This document shows positions 27,985 through 37,038 of a stretch of DNA of 62,728 bases, one piece after another (position 1 is the first letter of the stretch; every line of letters begins with the position of its first letter). Where the stretch lies: NCBI GenBank assembly GCA_017387505.1, contig JAFOFB010000004.1, forward strand, positions 1-62,728. Direction: 5' to 3'. The notes beneath the pieces were generated by a model, which searched no databases, was not told where the DNA came from, and saw nothing but the letters and a program-made list of their open reading frames with translations. A program made the position numbers and the translations under genes. The stretch comes from Methanocorpusculum sp. Its GTDB lineage: Archaea; Halobacteriota; Methanomicrobia; Methanomicrobiales; Methanocorpusculaceae.

Positions 27985-29457
27985 ATGGCAAAAGACCAGA
28001 TACGAAACGGCAGACTGGAAGGCAACCGCTCTGAAGACTGCGAAATCTACCTCGCATCTATGGACGCGGACCGTGAAATCGCCGAGTGCGACATCAGAGT
28101 TGACATGGCACACGTCTTAATGCTTGTTCAGCAGAACTTAATCGACAAAGACGCCGCCAAAAAAATCCTTGTCGCCCTCAAAGGCTACATGGAAAACGGA
28201 CTCCCGGAAAACGCATTCGACCCTGCACGTGAAGACATCCACGCAGGAATCGAAGCACAGTTAATGGAAGACGTTGGAGCAGACGCCGGAGGACGCATGC
28301 ACCTTGGAAGAAGCAGAAACGACGAAGTCGCAACCTGCCTTCGCATGAGAACGCGTCAGTACATCTTAGATGCACTCTCCGGAATCTTCGAGCTCCGCCG
28401 GGCATTAATCACCCGTGCCGAAGAACACACAACAACTATCATGCCTGGTTTCACCCACTTACAGCATGCACAGCCAACCACTCTCGCCCACTATCTTTTA
28501 GCCTACGAAAACCTCTTCGCCCGTGATGCAGGACGTCTCTTTGACGCCTATTCAAGGGTAAACCGTTCCCCGCTTGGTTCTGCAGCATTTGCAGGAACCG
28601 GCTTCCCGCTTGACAGAGAACTTACAGCATCCTACCTTGGATTCACCTCTCCAATGGAGAACAGCATGGACGGTGTCGCCTCCCGCGACTTCATTGTTGA
28701 AACGATCTCCGCATTTGCAATTCTTATGACCAACATCAGCCGCATCTGTGAAGAGCTGATTCTCTGGTCATCCGCATTTGTCAAATTCGTAAACTTAAAC
28801 GACGCCTTCTGCTCTACAAGCAGTATCATGCCGCAGAAGAAAAACCCTGACACCTTAGAGATTATGCGTGCAAAGTCCGCCGCTGTCACAGGAGAGCTCA
28901 TGACCTCTCTTATGCTCATCAAATCCCTTCCAATGAGCTATAACAGAGATTTACAGGACTTAAACCCGCACCTCTGGCGTGCCTGTCATGAGACTGTGTC
29001 CTCTCTCCCTCTCCTTGCAGAAATCATCGAGACCGCAGAGTTTGACACCGCCGCCATGAAAAAGAGCGCAAAGGCTGGAAACACAGGAGCCACTGAAGTC
29101 GCAGACTATCTCGTTCGCGAATTCAACATCCCGTTCCGCGCCGCTCACAACATAGTCGGACGTGCTGTAAAACTTGGCTCGTTTGACTTAGCTGTCGTTG
29201 ATGATGCCGCAAAAGAACTTGCAGGCCTCTCACTTGTTGAGCGCGGCTTAACTCAGGAGGCAATCGACCGCGCACAGAATCCAAAGGAAATTGTCCGTTC
29301 CAAAAAGACACTCGGTTCTCCAAACCCGCGCCTTGTCAAAAAGGCTGTCCAGGTCGCAGACGTAAAGCTTGTACAGGATGAAGTCACAGGAGACATCCTC
29401 CGCGACCAGTTAGAGGACGCAGACAACAGAATGAAACACGCAATCGAGGAATTATAA
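27985..29457 (+). CDS. argH: argininosuccinate lyase
   Basis: ArgH splits argininosuccinate into arginine and fumarate, the last step of arginine synthesis. The 490-residue product has the fumarase/aspartase superfamily signature SSIMPQKKNPD near residues 279-289, the HLGRSRNDEVAT motif near 103 and FTHLQHAQPTTLAHY near 155. All the catalytic region is intact. No other arginine gene is nearby; instead argH is joined to gatD, whose ATG follows the argH stop with no gap, so the coupling is between an amino acid gene and tRNA amidation. Confidence 0.96.
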   Translation: MAKDQIRNGRLEGNRSEDCEIYLASMDADREIAECDIRVDMAHVLMLVQQNLIDKDAAKKILVALKGYMENGLPENAFDPAREDIHAGIEAQLMEDVGADAGGRMHLGRSRNDEVATCLRMRTRQYILDALSGIFELRRALITRAEEHTTTIMPGFTHLQHAQPTTLAHYLLAYENLFARDAGRLFDAYSRVNRSPLGSAAFAGTGFPLDRELTASYLGFTSPMENSMDGVASRDFIVETISAFAILMTNISRICEELILWSSAFVKFVNLNDAFCSTSSIMPQKKNPDTLEIMRAKSAAVTGELMTSLMLIKSLPMSYNRDLQDLNPHLWRACHETVSSLPLLAEIIETAEFDTAAMKKSAKAGNTGATEVADYLVREFNIPFRAAHNIVGRAVKLGSFDLAVVDDAAKELAGLSLVERGLTQEAIDRAQNPKEIVRSKKTLGSPNPRLVKKAVQVADVKLVQDEVTGDILRDQLEDADNRMKHAIEEL

Positions 29458-30690
29458 ATGACGTTTAATAACAGTGACCCAGTCACCGTATCCTTCGCCG
29501 GCCTTGATATGGAAGGAATCTACATCAACGCATCCGGCGAAAATGCAGTTGTCAAACTGAAAAGCGGATACAACATCTGCGTTCCAAAATCTGCAGTAAC
29601 TCCGCGTGATGGAGCAGAAGCTCCGTCAAAGCCGGCTGCAGTCCCGCTCGAGCAGAACGAAAAGCTCCCGCTTCTCTCAATTATCTCAACCGGTGGAACC
29701 ATTGCCAGTACTGTGGATTACAGAACAGGTGCAGTATCTTCCAAGTTCACCGCAGAAGACATCCTCCGCAGTATCCCGGAGCTCGCAGAGATTGCACGCT
29801 ACAGAACCCTTCAGCCGTACAACATCTTATCCGAGAACATGAACCCTGAGATGTGGCAGGAGCTTGCCCGCACAATCTACAACGAGATTCTTGCAGGCTC
29901 TAAGGGAATCATTGTAACTCACGGAACCGACACCATGCTCTACAGTGCAGCAGCAGTTTCCTTCATGCTCGACACTACAGTACCTGTTATCTTCGTTGGA
30001 GCACAGAGAAGTGCAGACCGCCCGTCGTCAGATAACGCAATCAACGCAATCTGCTCAGCACAGACCGGCGTCTCCGAGCTTGGAGAGGTTGTTGTCTGTA
30101 TGCACTCCACATCAAGCGACACATCCTGCTCCCTTCACAGAGCAACAAGAGTTCGCAAGAACCACACCTCCCGCCGTGACGCATTCCAGAGCATCGGACG
30201 CGACGCTGTTGGAACTGTAAGCTATCCGGATGGAAAAGTTGTACTCGCAGACGACGCAGTAAAACGCGGAGAGAACTCTCTTGTTCTCAAAGCAGAGCTT
30301 GAACCGGCCTGCGGTCTTTTGACCTACTACCCGGGCATGAACCCTGCTGTCCTTGATGCATTCAAGGGATACAAAGGACTTGTCATCGCAGGAACCGGAC
30401 TTGGACACACTGGAACAGACTGCATCGAAAAGATTGCAGCCCTCACTGCCGCAGGCACCACTGTTGTCATGACCTCTCAGTGTATGGCAGGTTCTGTATG
30501 TGACCGCGTCTACGAGACAGGACGTTACCTCCTTGATGCAGGGGTAATTGAGGCTGGAAACATGCTTCCTGAAGTCGCATTAGTCAAACTCATGTGGGTT
30601 TTAGCAAACGCTGAAGCAAAAGACGTCAAGCGTCTTATGCAGACCAATCTCAAAGGAGAATTAGATGTTGATATCAGAGGTGAGAACTGA
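29458..30690 (+). CDS. gatD: glutamyl-tRNA(Gln) amidotransferase subunit D
   Basis: GatD is the asparaginase-like subunit of the archaea-specific GatDE enzyme; it releases ammonia that GatE uses to turn Glu-tRNA(Gln) into Gln-tRNA(Gln). The 410-residue product has an N-terminal small beta-barrel region (about 1-65) and the L-asparaginase core with both threonine motifs, STGGTIAST near residue 79 and VTHGTDTMLYSAAA near 152-165. The ATG follows the argH stop directly and the stop overlaps the gatE start (TGATG). Its presence implies the organism lacks a direct GlnRS route. Confidence 0.96.
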   Translation: MTFNNSDPVTVSFAGLDMEGIYINASGENAVVKLKSGYNICVPKSAVTPRDGAEAPSKPAAVPLEQNEKLPLLSIISTGGTIASTVDYRTGAVSSKFTAEDILRSIPELAEIARYRTLQPYNILSENMNPEMWQELARTIYNEILAGSKGIIVTHGTDTMLYSAAAVSFMLDTTVPVIFVGAQRSADRPSSDNAINAICSAQTGVSELGEVVVCMHSTSSDTSCSLHRATRVRKNHTSRRDAFQSIGRDAVGTVSYPDGKVVLADDAVKRGENSLVLKAELEPACGLLTYYPGMNPAVLDAFKGYKGLVIAGTGLGHTGTDCIEKIAALTAAGTTVVMTSQCMAGSVCDRVYETGRYLLDAGVIEAGNMLPEVALVKLMWVLANAEAKDVKRLMQTNLKGELDVDIRGEN

Positions 30691-32516
30691 TGGATTATGA
30701 AGCACTTGGCTTAAAGGCTGGAATTGAGATTCACCAGCAGCTCAACACCAAAGAAAAGCTGTTCTGCCACTCTCCAACCGTCATCCGCGACTCTGACGAA
30801 CACTTTGGTGTTGTTCAGAGATACCTGCGTGTTGCAACGTCTGAAATGGGAGATGTTGACCGTGCCGCACAGGAAGAGACCATGCAGCACAGACTCTTCA
30901 CCTACTACACCTACGACACTACAGGACTTGTCGAGATTGATGAAGAGCCGCCGGCACCGTTAAACCGCGAAGCATTAGATATCGTCTTAACTATCGCTAA
31001 GATGTTTGACATGACTCCGCTTCCTGAAATCCACACCATGCGCAAGATGATTGTGGATGGTTCTGCAACCTCCGGTTTCCAGAGAACTGCACTTGTCGCA
31101 CTCAATGGAAAGATTGCAGACACCTGCAGAATCGAGACTGTTGCAGTCGAGGAAGAGGCATGTCAGAGAGTTGAAGACACAATCTTTTCTGTTGACCGTC
31201 TTGGAATCCCGTTAATCGAGATTACAACTGCTCCGTGCATGAAGACTCCGGAAGAGGTTCACGATGTTGCTCAGTACATTGGAATGACTCTTCGTTCTAC
31301 CGGTCGTGTAAAGCGCGGTCTTGGAACCATCCGTCAGGATGTCAACGTCTCAATCGCTGACGGTGCACGTGTTGAGATTAAGGGTGTTCAGGAGCTTGAC
31401 TTAATCGCTGAAGTCGTCCGCCGCGAGGTTCAGCGTCAGTTATCCCTTCTTGCAATCCGCGACGAGCTTTTAGCACGCAATGCACTCGTAAACGGTGAAG
31501 TCTATGATGTAACAAAGGTCTTTGCAGAGACCAAGTCCAATGTCTTAAAGAAGGCAAAGTGCATCCTTGGAACTGTTCTCCACGGATTCGCAGGACTTGT
31601 TGGAACTGAAATCCAGCCTGGAAGACGTCTTGGTTCTGAGATGTCAGACTATGCAAAGAAGTGCGGTGTCGGAGGTCTGTTCCACACTGATGAGCTTCCG
31701 GCATATGGTGTTACCGAGGAAGAGGTACACATCTTAAAGGAGACCTTAGGCGCAGGGGAACAGGATGCAGTCATTATTGTTGCGGCAACTGAGCAGAAGT
31801 GCAGATGCGCAATGAAGATGATTATCCGCCGTGCAAAGATGGCATTCGACGGTGTCCCGGAGGAGACCAGAAAGATGCTTGAGGGTGGATCTACCGCATA
31901 CATGCGCCCTCTTCCGGGAGCTGCCCGTATGTACCCGGAGACTGATGTTTTACCGGTTCCGGTCTCAGACGAGTACTTCGAAGCAATCAGGATGCTTGAG
32001 CTTTTAACCGACAAGGTCAAGCGCTTCGCATCCGAGTATGGTATGGATGACGGTATGGCACGCCAGATGGCATACTCTGAACAGCTTCCTCTCTTCGAGC
32101 GCGCAGTTGCTGAAGGCATCCGTCCTGTGTTTGCGGCAAGAACTATTCTTGCATCCTTAAAGGAGGCAAACCGCGCAGACGGTGCAGGTATCATCTCTGA
32201 TGATGCAGTAATCGGCGTAATGAAGGCTGTTGAGGCCGGAAACGCGGCAAAAGAGGCTATCATTGATATTCTTACTGCATGCGCGAAGGGCTTAAGTGTT
32301 AAAGATGCTATCGCCAAGGTTGCTCCTGCATTCTCACGCGATGAGCTTCAGGAACTTGCCCGCGGCATTGTGTCTGAGAGAGTGGATTTCATCAAAGAAC
32401 GCGGCAAAGCGGCTTTAGGGCCAGTTATGGGCGTAGTTATGAAGGAAGTCAGAGGCAGAATTGACGGTAAGGTTGTCTCTGAGGTCTTAAATGACGAGCT
32501 CAACCGCATCATGTAA
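30690..32516 (+). CDS. gatE: glutamyl-tRNA(Gln) amidotransferase subunit E
   Basis: GatE is the kinase/amidotransferase subunit, related to GatB but with an inserted AspRS-like domain. The 608-residue length fits GatE rather than GatB (~475). The start GLKAGIEIHQQLNTKEKLFC is diagnostic, and the Mg/ATP site segments EEPPAPLNR and SVDRLGIPLIEITTAP (about 167-182) are present. A C-terminal YqeY-like helical tail runs from about 460. It overlaps gatD by 1 base. A 62-base gap with a fresh ribosome-binding site separates it from the small basic protein that follows. Confidence 0.96.
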   Translation: MDYEALGLKAGIEIHQQLNTKEKLFCHSPTVIRDSDEHFGVVQRYLRVATSEMGDVDRAAQEETMQHRLFTYYTYDTTGLVEIDEEPPAPLNREALDIVLTIAKMFDMTPLPEIHTMRKMIVDGSATSGFQRTALVALNGKIADTCRIETVAVEEEACQRVEDTIFSVDRLGIPLIEITTAPCMKTPEEVHDVAQYIGMTLRSTGRVKRGLGTIRQDVNVSIADGARVEIKGVQELDLIAEVVRREVQRQLSLLAIRDELLARNALVNGEVYDVTKVFAETKSNVLKKAKCILGTVLHGFAGLVGTEIQPGRRLGSEMSDYAKKCGVGGLFHTDELPAYGVTEEEVHILKETLGAGEQDAVIIVAATEQKCRCAMKMIIRRAKMAFDGVPEETRKMLEGGSTAYMRPLPGAARMYPETDVLPVPVSDEYFEAIRMLELLTDKVKRFASEYGMDDGMARQMAYSEQLPLFERAVAEGIRPVFAARTILASLKEANRADGAGIISDDAVIGVMKAVEAGNAAKEAIIDILTACAKGLSVKDAIAKVAPAFSRDELQELARGIVSERVDFIKERGKAALGPVMGVVMKEVRGRIDGKVVSEVLNDELNRIM

Positions 32517-32577
32517 TTGGTGATGTCTAAGAGATATGTTTAAGTGAGTAGGAAACCAACAAATTTAGGAGTTCAAT

Positions 32578-32850
32578 ATGGGAAAGACAGGAAGTGTTAC
32601 CTGGCACCAGATTAAGGGTGTCAATGGACAGATTCGCCTCGTCCCGCAGAAAGAGGGAGAGGTCAAGAAACCAGGACCGAATCAGAGATTTAAGAGAGCA
32701 AGCATTGTCTCCAAGATTGAGGCACGCATGGCAAACTCCCAGCAGCAGGGACGCGGACGCGGACCAAAGATTGCTGATCAGAGACTCCGCCGCAGAATCC
32801 GCCGCTCCAAGAAGTCCATGATGGGCGCAAAAGCAAAGTCCAAGCGTTAA
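32578..32850 (+). CDS. small very basic protein of a methanogen family (possibly DUF5350)
   Basis: This 90-residue protein is extremely basic: the second half is dominated by Arg, Lys and Gln, with DQRLRRRIRRSKKS near residues 64-77. The N-terminal part, TGSVTWHQIKGVNGQIRLVP followed by PGPNQRFKRAS, looks like a compact beta element. It does not match a ribosomal protein I know. It recalls the euryarchaeal family DUF5350, but I cannot confirm that. A strong TAGGAG site precedes the ATG, and a hairpin terminator follows, so it looks like a well-expressed independent gene. Composition suggests RNA or ribosome binding. Confidence 0.75.
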   Translation: MGKTGSVTWHQIKGVNGQIRLVPQKEGEVKKPGPNQRFKRASIVSKIEARMANSQQQGRGRGPKIADQRLRRRIRRSKKSMMGAKAKSKR

Positions 32851-33267
32851 TCTTCACTTTATTGGAATGGCACAATAAGGCATGGAGTCATCCATGCTCA
32901 ATTAATTTTTCCTCGCCCGTGATTTCGGGTTTTCTGTATTTTGTTTTGTGAAGAGGTTTTCCTTTTTCGAGTATTTTTCTGATTAGATATTTTTCTGCAG
33001 CGATGCATACTTGAAGTAATATTTTATGGCGCGCAGTTGAAGTTAGTGGGTTGTGTGTGTATATTGCAGTCACAAATAAGTCTTGCAATGTTCTTTTTCT
33101 ATCTCAAAAGAGATTTCTTAAATCATATGTTGCGGGTGTGGTTCTGATTTTGGAATATTTTGACATTATTTGTGTTGTTTCAAAATTCTGGCGTTTTATT
33201 GTTCATAATATCATTTTTGGATTTATTCTATAAGATAAGTGACTGATATTTTCGATTAGGAGTGTAG
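32851..33267. other. AT-rich gene-free gap before the surface-protein pair
   Basis: These 417 bases hold the terminator of the upstream gene and no convincing coding region. The stretch from about 33000 is markedly AT-rich, with many T runs and TTTT-containing words, unlike the rest of the window. Short open frames exist on both strands (for example 32888-33088 minus), but they lack ribosome-binding sites or family resemblance. A TATA-like TTCTATAAG near 33227-33235 and a TAGGAG site just before 33268 serve the dockerin protein. Confidence 0.5.
32880..32910 (+). terminator. hairpin plus T-run terminator after the small basic gene
   Basis: GCATGGA (32880-32886) pairs perfectly with TCCATGC (32891-32897) around GTCA, and a run of five T ends at 32910. 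A second small CCCG/CGGG hairpin with T-rich tail follows at 32916-32934. Confidence 0.65.
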
Positions 33268-35196
33268 ATGTCTTTGATGTTTCGGAAATCTGATATCTTA
33301 AAGACGGTTGTTTGTCTTGCTTTGATTATTGTATTGTTCTCTGCGCCTGTTTGGGCTGATGCCGTGTCTGATTTTACTTCTTTGGAGCAGGCTGTAAATG
33401 AAGGAGGAACACAGACCATTTTGATAAGTGGAGATATTGAGATGGGCTATCTTTCTATTCCCAAAGGTGCAGATATAACTCTGAAGCCGGAAGGAAAATC
33501 TGTCACACTTTCATTTAACACTCCTCCAAGTGTAAATGAACAGATAAAGTCTGAATGCATCTATGTACGCCAAAACAGTAATCTCACCCTATCAGGAAAT
33601 ACAGGATATACACTAACGATTAAAGGTTCTGAAATCTCAGGACCTCTTATTGCCAACATTGGAAAACTCACTCTTGAATCAGGAGCAGTTATAACATGTC
33701 ACACCTCAACATCAACATCAGCGGGAGTGAAAAATAAAGGCGTCTTCATCATGAACGGGGGTGAGATATCTCACATGTCAGGAAAATTAGGCGGTGCAGT
33801 ATCAGTGATTGATGGTGGTTCATTTATCATGAATTCCGGTATCATCACAAAAAATATCGCAAATAACGGAGCGGGTATTTATCTTTCTGATGGTTCTGTT
33901 TCTATAAATGGTGGAAGTGTTTCTCAAAATAATGGATATGATATTGAAGTTGTTGGAAGAAATCCACTTACATCCTCAATTTCGATTTCAGGGGAGGCAG
34001 TTATATCCTCAATTCATTTCCAAAATGGAAATCTAGTCCCGGTAATCCAGGCAGATTCTAAATTCTCTGGAGAAGTCAAAGACATAAGTTATGAAAACTA
34101 TGTCCCAAAAACAAAAGCTGTAGATTTCCAATCATCTAAAGCAGCACAGAATCTCCAAAACAAATTCCATATCGCAGACAAAGACTACTGTCTTGTACCA
34201 TCAGGAAATTACCTGATTATTGAATCCGCTCCTGACTTTCAATTTGCTATTGATAATCCAACAAATATCATCATCCCAAAATATCCGATAAAAATCCCTG
34301 TCTCACTTGAAGTGACAAACGGAAAAGTCAGCATGATAGTTGTCACATTAACACTCTCTGATTATAGCGGAAATCAAGTTCAAAGCATGTCCTATGATTA
34401 TAATCTCAAAGATGGTGTTAAATTTGATGTAATCAGAAAAGAAGGAAACACTCTAACGCTCTCAACAGGAACAGACATCACACAAAGTATTGAAGACCTA
34501 CTTACTCTCACCATATCAGATGCTGACCTGGCGCCTGGAGAATATACTGTAACTCTGGAAATTGAAAGCTCAGTCTCGAATACAGAAGACTACACAAAAT
34601 ACCCAACGCAAACTCTCAAAACCACAGTAAATGTTGTCCCGCTTATCTTAGCCGAAACAGCAAACACCAACGGAGCAGACAAATTAGGTACACCTGTCTG
34701 GTCATTCAAGCAGAAAGCCTCAGTCACATATGTCATATCACCATTCGACGCATCTTTAGAAAAGAAATGGCCTGCTGTATCAAGACATGCATCTCCAGAC
34801 TACAGTAACACCGCATCAGAACTGACAGAAGTCAAAGTTTACAAATCAACAGCCGCCTATGATTCCGCAAACCAAAAATCAAATCAGTGGATTGAGGCTT
34901 CAAGCACAGTCAGCAAAAATACTGACGGCACAATTAAATTCAACCTCGCAACCTCAGATTCAGATGCAAAGTGTTTCAAAATAGTATTCACCGGACGAAA
35001 AGTAGGTGACGTAGTTGAAGGAACAGGAGACATAGACAACGTAAACCTATATGATGTGGACATGATTCTCCACGCGGTTGTTGAACCTGAACTCTACATC
35101 AAGCCCGAATGGAGACTTTATGCTGACACTGATTCAGATGGCAAAATCATGTTAGCCGATGCAATGAACGCCTTTAACTTCATCAAAGGATACTAA
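33268..35196 (+). CDS. secreted beta-helix surface protein with C-terminal dockerin
   Basis: This 642-residue exported protein begins with a signal peptide (hydrophobic core about 12-28, likely cut after VWA). Residues ~95-235 show short repeats of the type NKGVFIMNGGEIS, GGSFIMNSGIIT and DGSVSINGGSVS, which indicate a right-handed beta-helix like that of polymorphic adhesins. Two beta-sandwich regions follow. The C-terminal ~58 residues form a dockerin: a degenerate first calcium loop (GDIDNVNLYDVDMILHAV, about 586-603) and a canonical second one (DTDSDGKIMLADAMNAFNFI, about 620-639) with Asp at positions 1, 3, 5 and 12. The next gene encodes a cohesin-like partner 2 bases away. It should be held at the cell surface. 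Confidence 0.8.
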   Translation: MSLMFRKSDILKTVVCLALIIVLFSAPVWADAVSDFTSLEQAVNEGGTQTILISGDIEMGYLSIPKGADITLKPEGKSVTLSFNTPPSVNEQIKSECIYVRQNSNLTLSGNTGYTLTIKGSEISGPLIANIGKLTLESGAVITCHTSTSTSAGVKNKGVFIMNGGEISHMSGKLGGAVSVIDGGSFIMNSGIITKNIANNGAGIYLSDGSVSINGGSVSQNNGYDIEVVGRNPLTSSISISGEAVISSIHFQNGNLVPVIQADSKFSGEVKDISYENYVPKTKAVDFQSSKAAQNLQNKFHIADKDYCLVPSGNYLIIESAPDFQFAIDNPTNIIIPKYPIKIPVSLEVTNGKVSMIVVTLTLSDYSGNQVQSMSYDYNLKDGVKFDVIRKEGNTLTLSTGTDITQSIEDLLTLTISDADLAPGEYTVTLEIESSVSNTEDYTKYPTQTLKTTVNVVPLILAETANTNGADKLGTPVWSFKQKASVTYVISPFDASLEKKWPAVSRHASPDYSNTASELTEVKVYKSTAAYDSANQKSNQWIEASSTVSKNTDGTIKFNLATSDSDAKCFKIVFTGRKVGDVVEGTGDIDNVNLYDVDMILHAVVEPELYIKPEWRLYADTDSDGKIMLADAMNAFNFIKGY

Positions 35197-35198
35197 GC

Positions 35199-35846
35199 AT
35201 GAAACTAAAAATCATATCACTTATCCTTCTCTTATCTCTTCTCCCGTGCGGAGTCCAGGCAGGCTCGTTTGTGATTGACACAGCAGGAATCTCTGCAGAG
35301 GCTGGCGAGACTGTACAGGTTCCGGTCAAAGTCTTCGGGGCTGATGATTTATCAGGCTATCAGCTTCTGATAAACACAGGAAAATCACCGTCTGCTAAAA
35401 TATCAGTCAATGCAGAATCCGCCTCGGACATAACTTACTCTGATGACACAGGGATTCTCATCTGGGCCGGGGCAATGAGAGGAGAAACAATAAACGGAGA
35501 TAAGACACTATTTCTGCTCGATGTAACTTTGAATACCAAATCTCCTGCAACCTTATCTGTATCAGTCACTCAGACATTTGAAGAAACAGTCCCTGCAGTG
35601 CAGGTAAAAAATTATGCAGGATATGAAGCAGTCTTAAAGATTGGAGAAAACATCGGGGGCGGAAAAGATGTATCTTCTGATGTCCCTTTAAATGAAAATA
35701 CACAAAGACCTGTGGATAAAGAAACTCCCAAACACCCTTCAACTCCATCGAAAACAGAAAACGGAATTTCGATTCCTTATTGGATTCTGATTGTTCTTGC
35801 ATCAACAGCACTTGCGGCTATTATAATTATTACAAAAAAGAGATGA
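35199..35846 (+). CDS. membrane-anchored protein with a cohesin-like domain
   Basis: This 215-residue protein has a signal peptide (about 1-21), a beta-sandwich domain (about 23-150), a Pro/Thr/Lys linker (about 160-188), and a C-terminal transmembrane helix ending in a KKR stop-transfer tail. The domain starts with ISAEAGETVQVPVKVFGADD, the typical opening of cohesins, followed by LSGYQLLINTG and a glycine-rich DTGILIWAGAMRGE strand. With the dockerin-bearing protein encoded 2 bases upstream, it is best read as the docking receptor. The cohesin call is based on pattern, not on a search. Carbohydrate degradation is not implied; no enzyme is encoded beside it. Confidence 0.75.
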   Translation: MKLKIISLILLLSLLPCGVQAGSFVIDTAGISAEAGETVQVPVKVFGADDLSGYQLLINTGKSPSAKISVNAESASDITYSDDTGILIWAGAMRGETINGDKTLFLLDVTLNTKSPATLSVSVTQTFEETVPAVQVKNYAGYEAVLKIGENIGGGKDVSSDVPLNENTQRPVDKETPKHPSTPSKTENGISIPYWILIVLASTALAAIIIITKKR

Positions 35847-35858
35847 ATTAAATCAGCC

Positions 35859-36251
35859 TTATTCAAGCTTTTCACGTGCAGCAATTCCGTGTATTACCTT
35901 TAATGCATCGCAGGCATCTTCAAGTTCCGGCATAGGGCATCCAACAGAACCCTTGAATCCTGTATAACCATACACTGCATTTAATGCAGCCTCGAGTGCT
36001 TCAACACCCTCATCATGCGCAATACGCCTCAGGAAGTAGAGAACCGCTTCATCTCCTCCCGACTGGTGAAACACACGACCGTTGCGCATTCCAGCATACA
36101 TCTTAAAGACCACTTTGTTGTATACATCCGAACTGCCAATAATTCCGGATAATTTTGCTGAAGCTTTATCTGCATCAATCTCTCCGTTGAATACCAGTCT
36201 TGAGACCAGGTATAACTTTTCATATTCGGCTTCGTTCGGCTGACTTGTCAT
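35859..36251 (-). CDS. hypothetical cytosolic protein
   Basis: I do not recognise this 130-residue protein. It is predicted to be mostly helical and soluble, with no signal peptide, and contains conserved-looking glycine segments such as VYGYTGFKGSVGC near residue 92 and a GRVFHQSGGDEAV stretch near 58. The gene converges with the cohesin gene and is divergent from the HAD hydrolase. Coding potential is supported by length and codon use similar to neighbours. No pathway can be proposed from context. Confidence 0.6.
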   Translation of the reverse strand: MTSQPNEAEYEKLYLVSRLVFNGEIDADKASAKLSGIIGSSDVYNKVVFKMYAGMRNGRVFHQSGGDEAVLYFLRRIAHDEGVEALEAALNAVYGYTGFKGSVGCPMPELEDACDALKVIHGIAAREKLE

Positions 36252-36336
36252 GATGAGTAATATTGTCGTCTCAGATTATAATTACAGCGGGTCTAACTTC
36301 GACATGTCTAAATTGTCTCAGGAAGAATCTATAAGT

Positions 36337-37035
36337 ATGCAGACACTCCTCTCCTCCCCCTATCAGGCAGTTCTCTTCGACATGGATAATACGCTGTTTG
36401 ATTTCATCGCCTGCATGGAGCGCGGAAGTGCCGCGGCTGTTGAGTACCTTGGGGTTGGAACAGCAGAGGAGCTTTTCAGTTACTACCTTAGATGGAAGTA
36501 TCATGTAGAAGACCACATGAATCTTCAGGACTTCATGATTGCGCACGACTGTTTCTCGGTCGAAAAGTACTTCGCAGCTCAGGAAGCCTACGAGACAGCA
36601 AAACACACCAATCTTCAGCCGTATGACGGAGTAAAAGAGCTTCTATCATCCTTAAAGGATGCCGGATACAAACTTGGAGTGGTAACAGATGCCTATACCT
36701 ACGGGGCAGAAAAAAGACTTGAAGTAGCAGGCATAAAGGAGTTTTTCGACGTTGTAGTATGTTATGATATGACCGGCTACAAAAAGCCTCACCATGCCCC
36801 ATTCGAGTGTGCCTTATCATTTCTTGAATGCCGGGCACACGATGCAGTATTTGTCGGAGATTCTGTCAGACGCGATATTGAACCGGCCTTAGCTGTTGGA
36901 TTGACTCCTGTTTATGCAAAATACGGTGATAGAAACTTCTTCGAGGAAAAATACGGTCTCCAGATTCCTGCAAAAACACTTGTCGCAGAAAAGCCGCAGG
37001 ATATTTTAACTATTCTTCAGACGCCGATGCTGTAA
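36337..37035 (+). CDS. HAD-superfamily hydrolase
   Basis: This 232-residue phosphatase-type HAD protein has all four family motifs: LFDMDNTLFD (about residues 10-19, nucleophile Asp), VVTDAY near 113, YKKPHHAPF near 149 and FVGDSVRRDIEPA near 172. A helical cap domain of the subfamily I type lies between the first two motifs. The frame is open back to 36250, but that start overlaps the divergent gene and adds residues foreign to the family. Members act on phosphoglycolate, phosphoserine or sugar phosphates; the substrate here cannot be told. Confidence 0.83.
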   Translation: MQTLLSSPYQAVLFDMDNTLFDFIACMERGSAAAVEYLGVGTAEELFSYYLRWKYHVEDHMNLQDFMIAHDCFSVEKYFAAQEAYETAKHTNLQPYDGVKELLSSLKDAGYKLGVVTDAYTYGAEKRLEVAGIKEFFDVVVCYDMTGYKKPHHAPFECALSFLECRAHDAVFVGDSVRRDIEPALAVGLTPVYAKYGDRNFFEEKYGLQIPAKTLVAEKPQDILTILQTPML

Positions 37036-37038
37036 AAA

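Noticed and set aside
32888-33088. 66-residue minus-strand open frame in the AT-rich gap
   Set aside because: No family resemblance, weak start context, and its end overlaps the hairpin terminators of the upstream gene.
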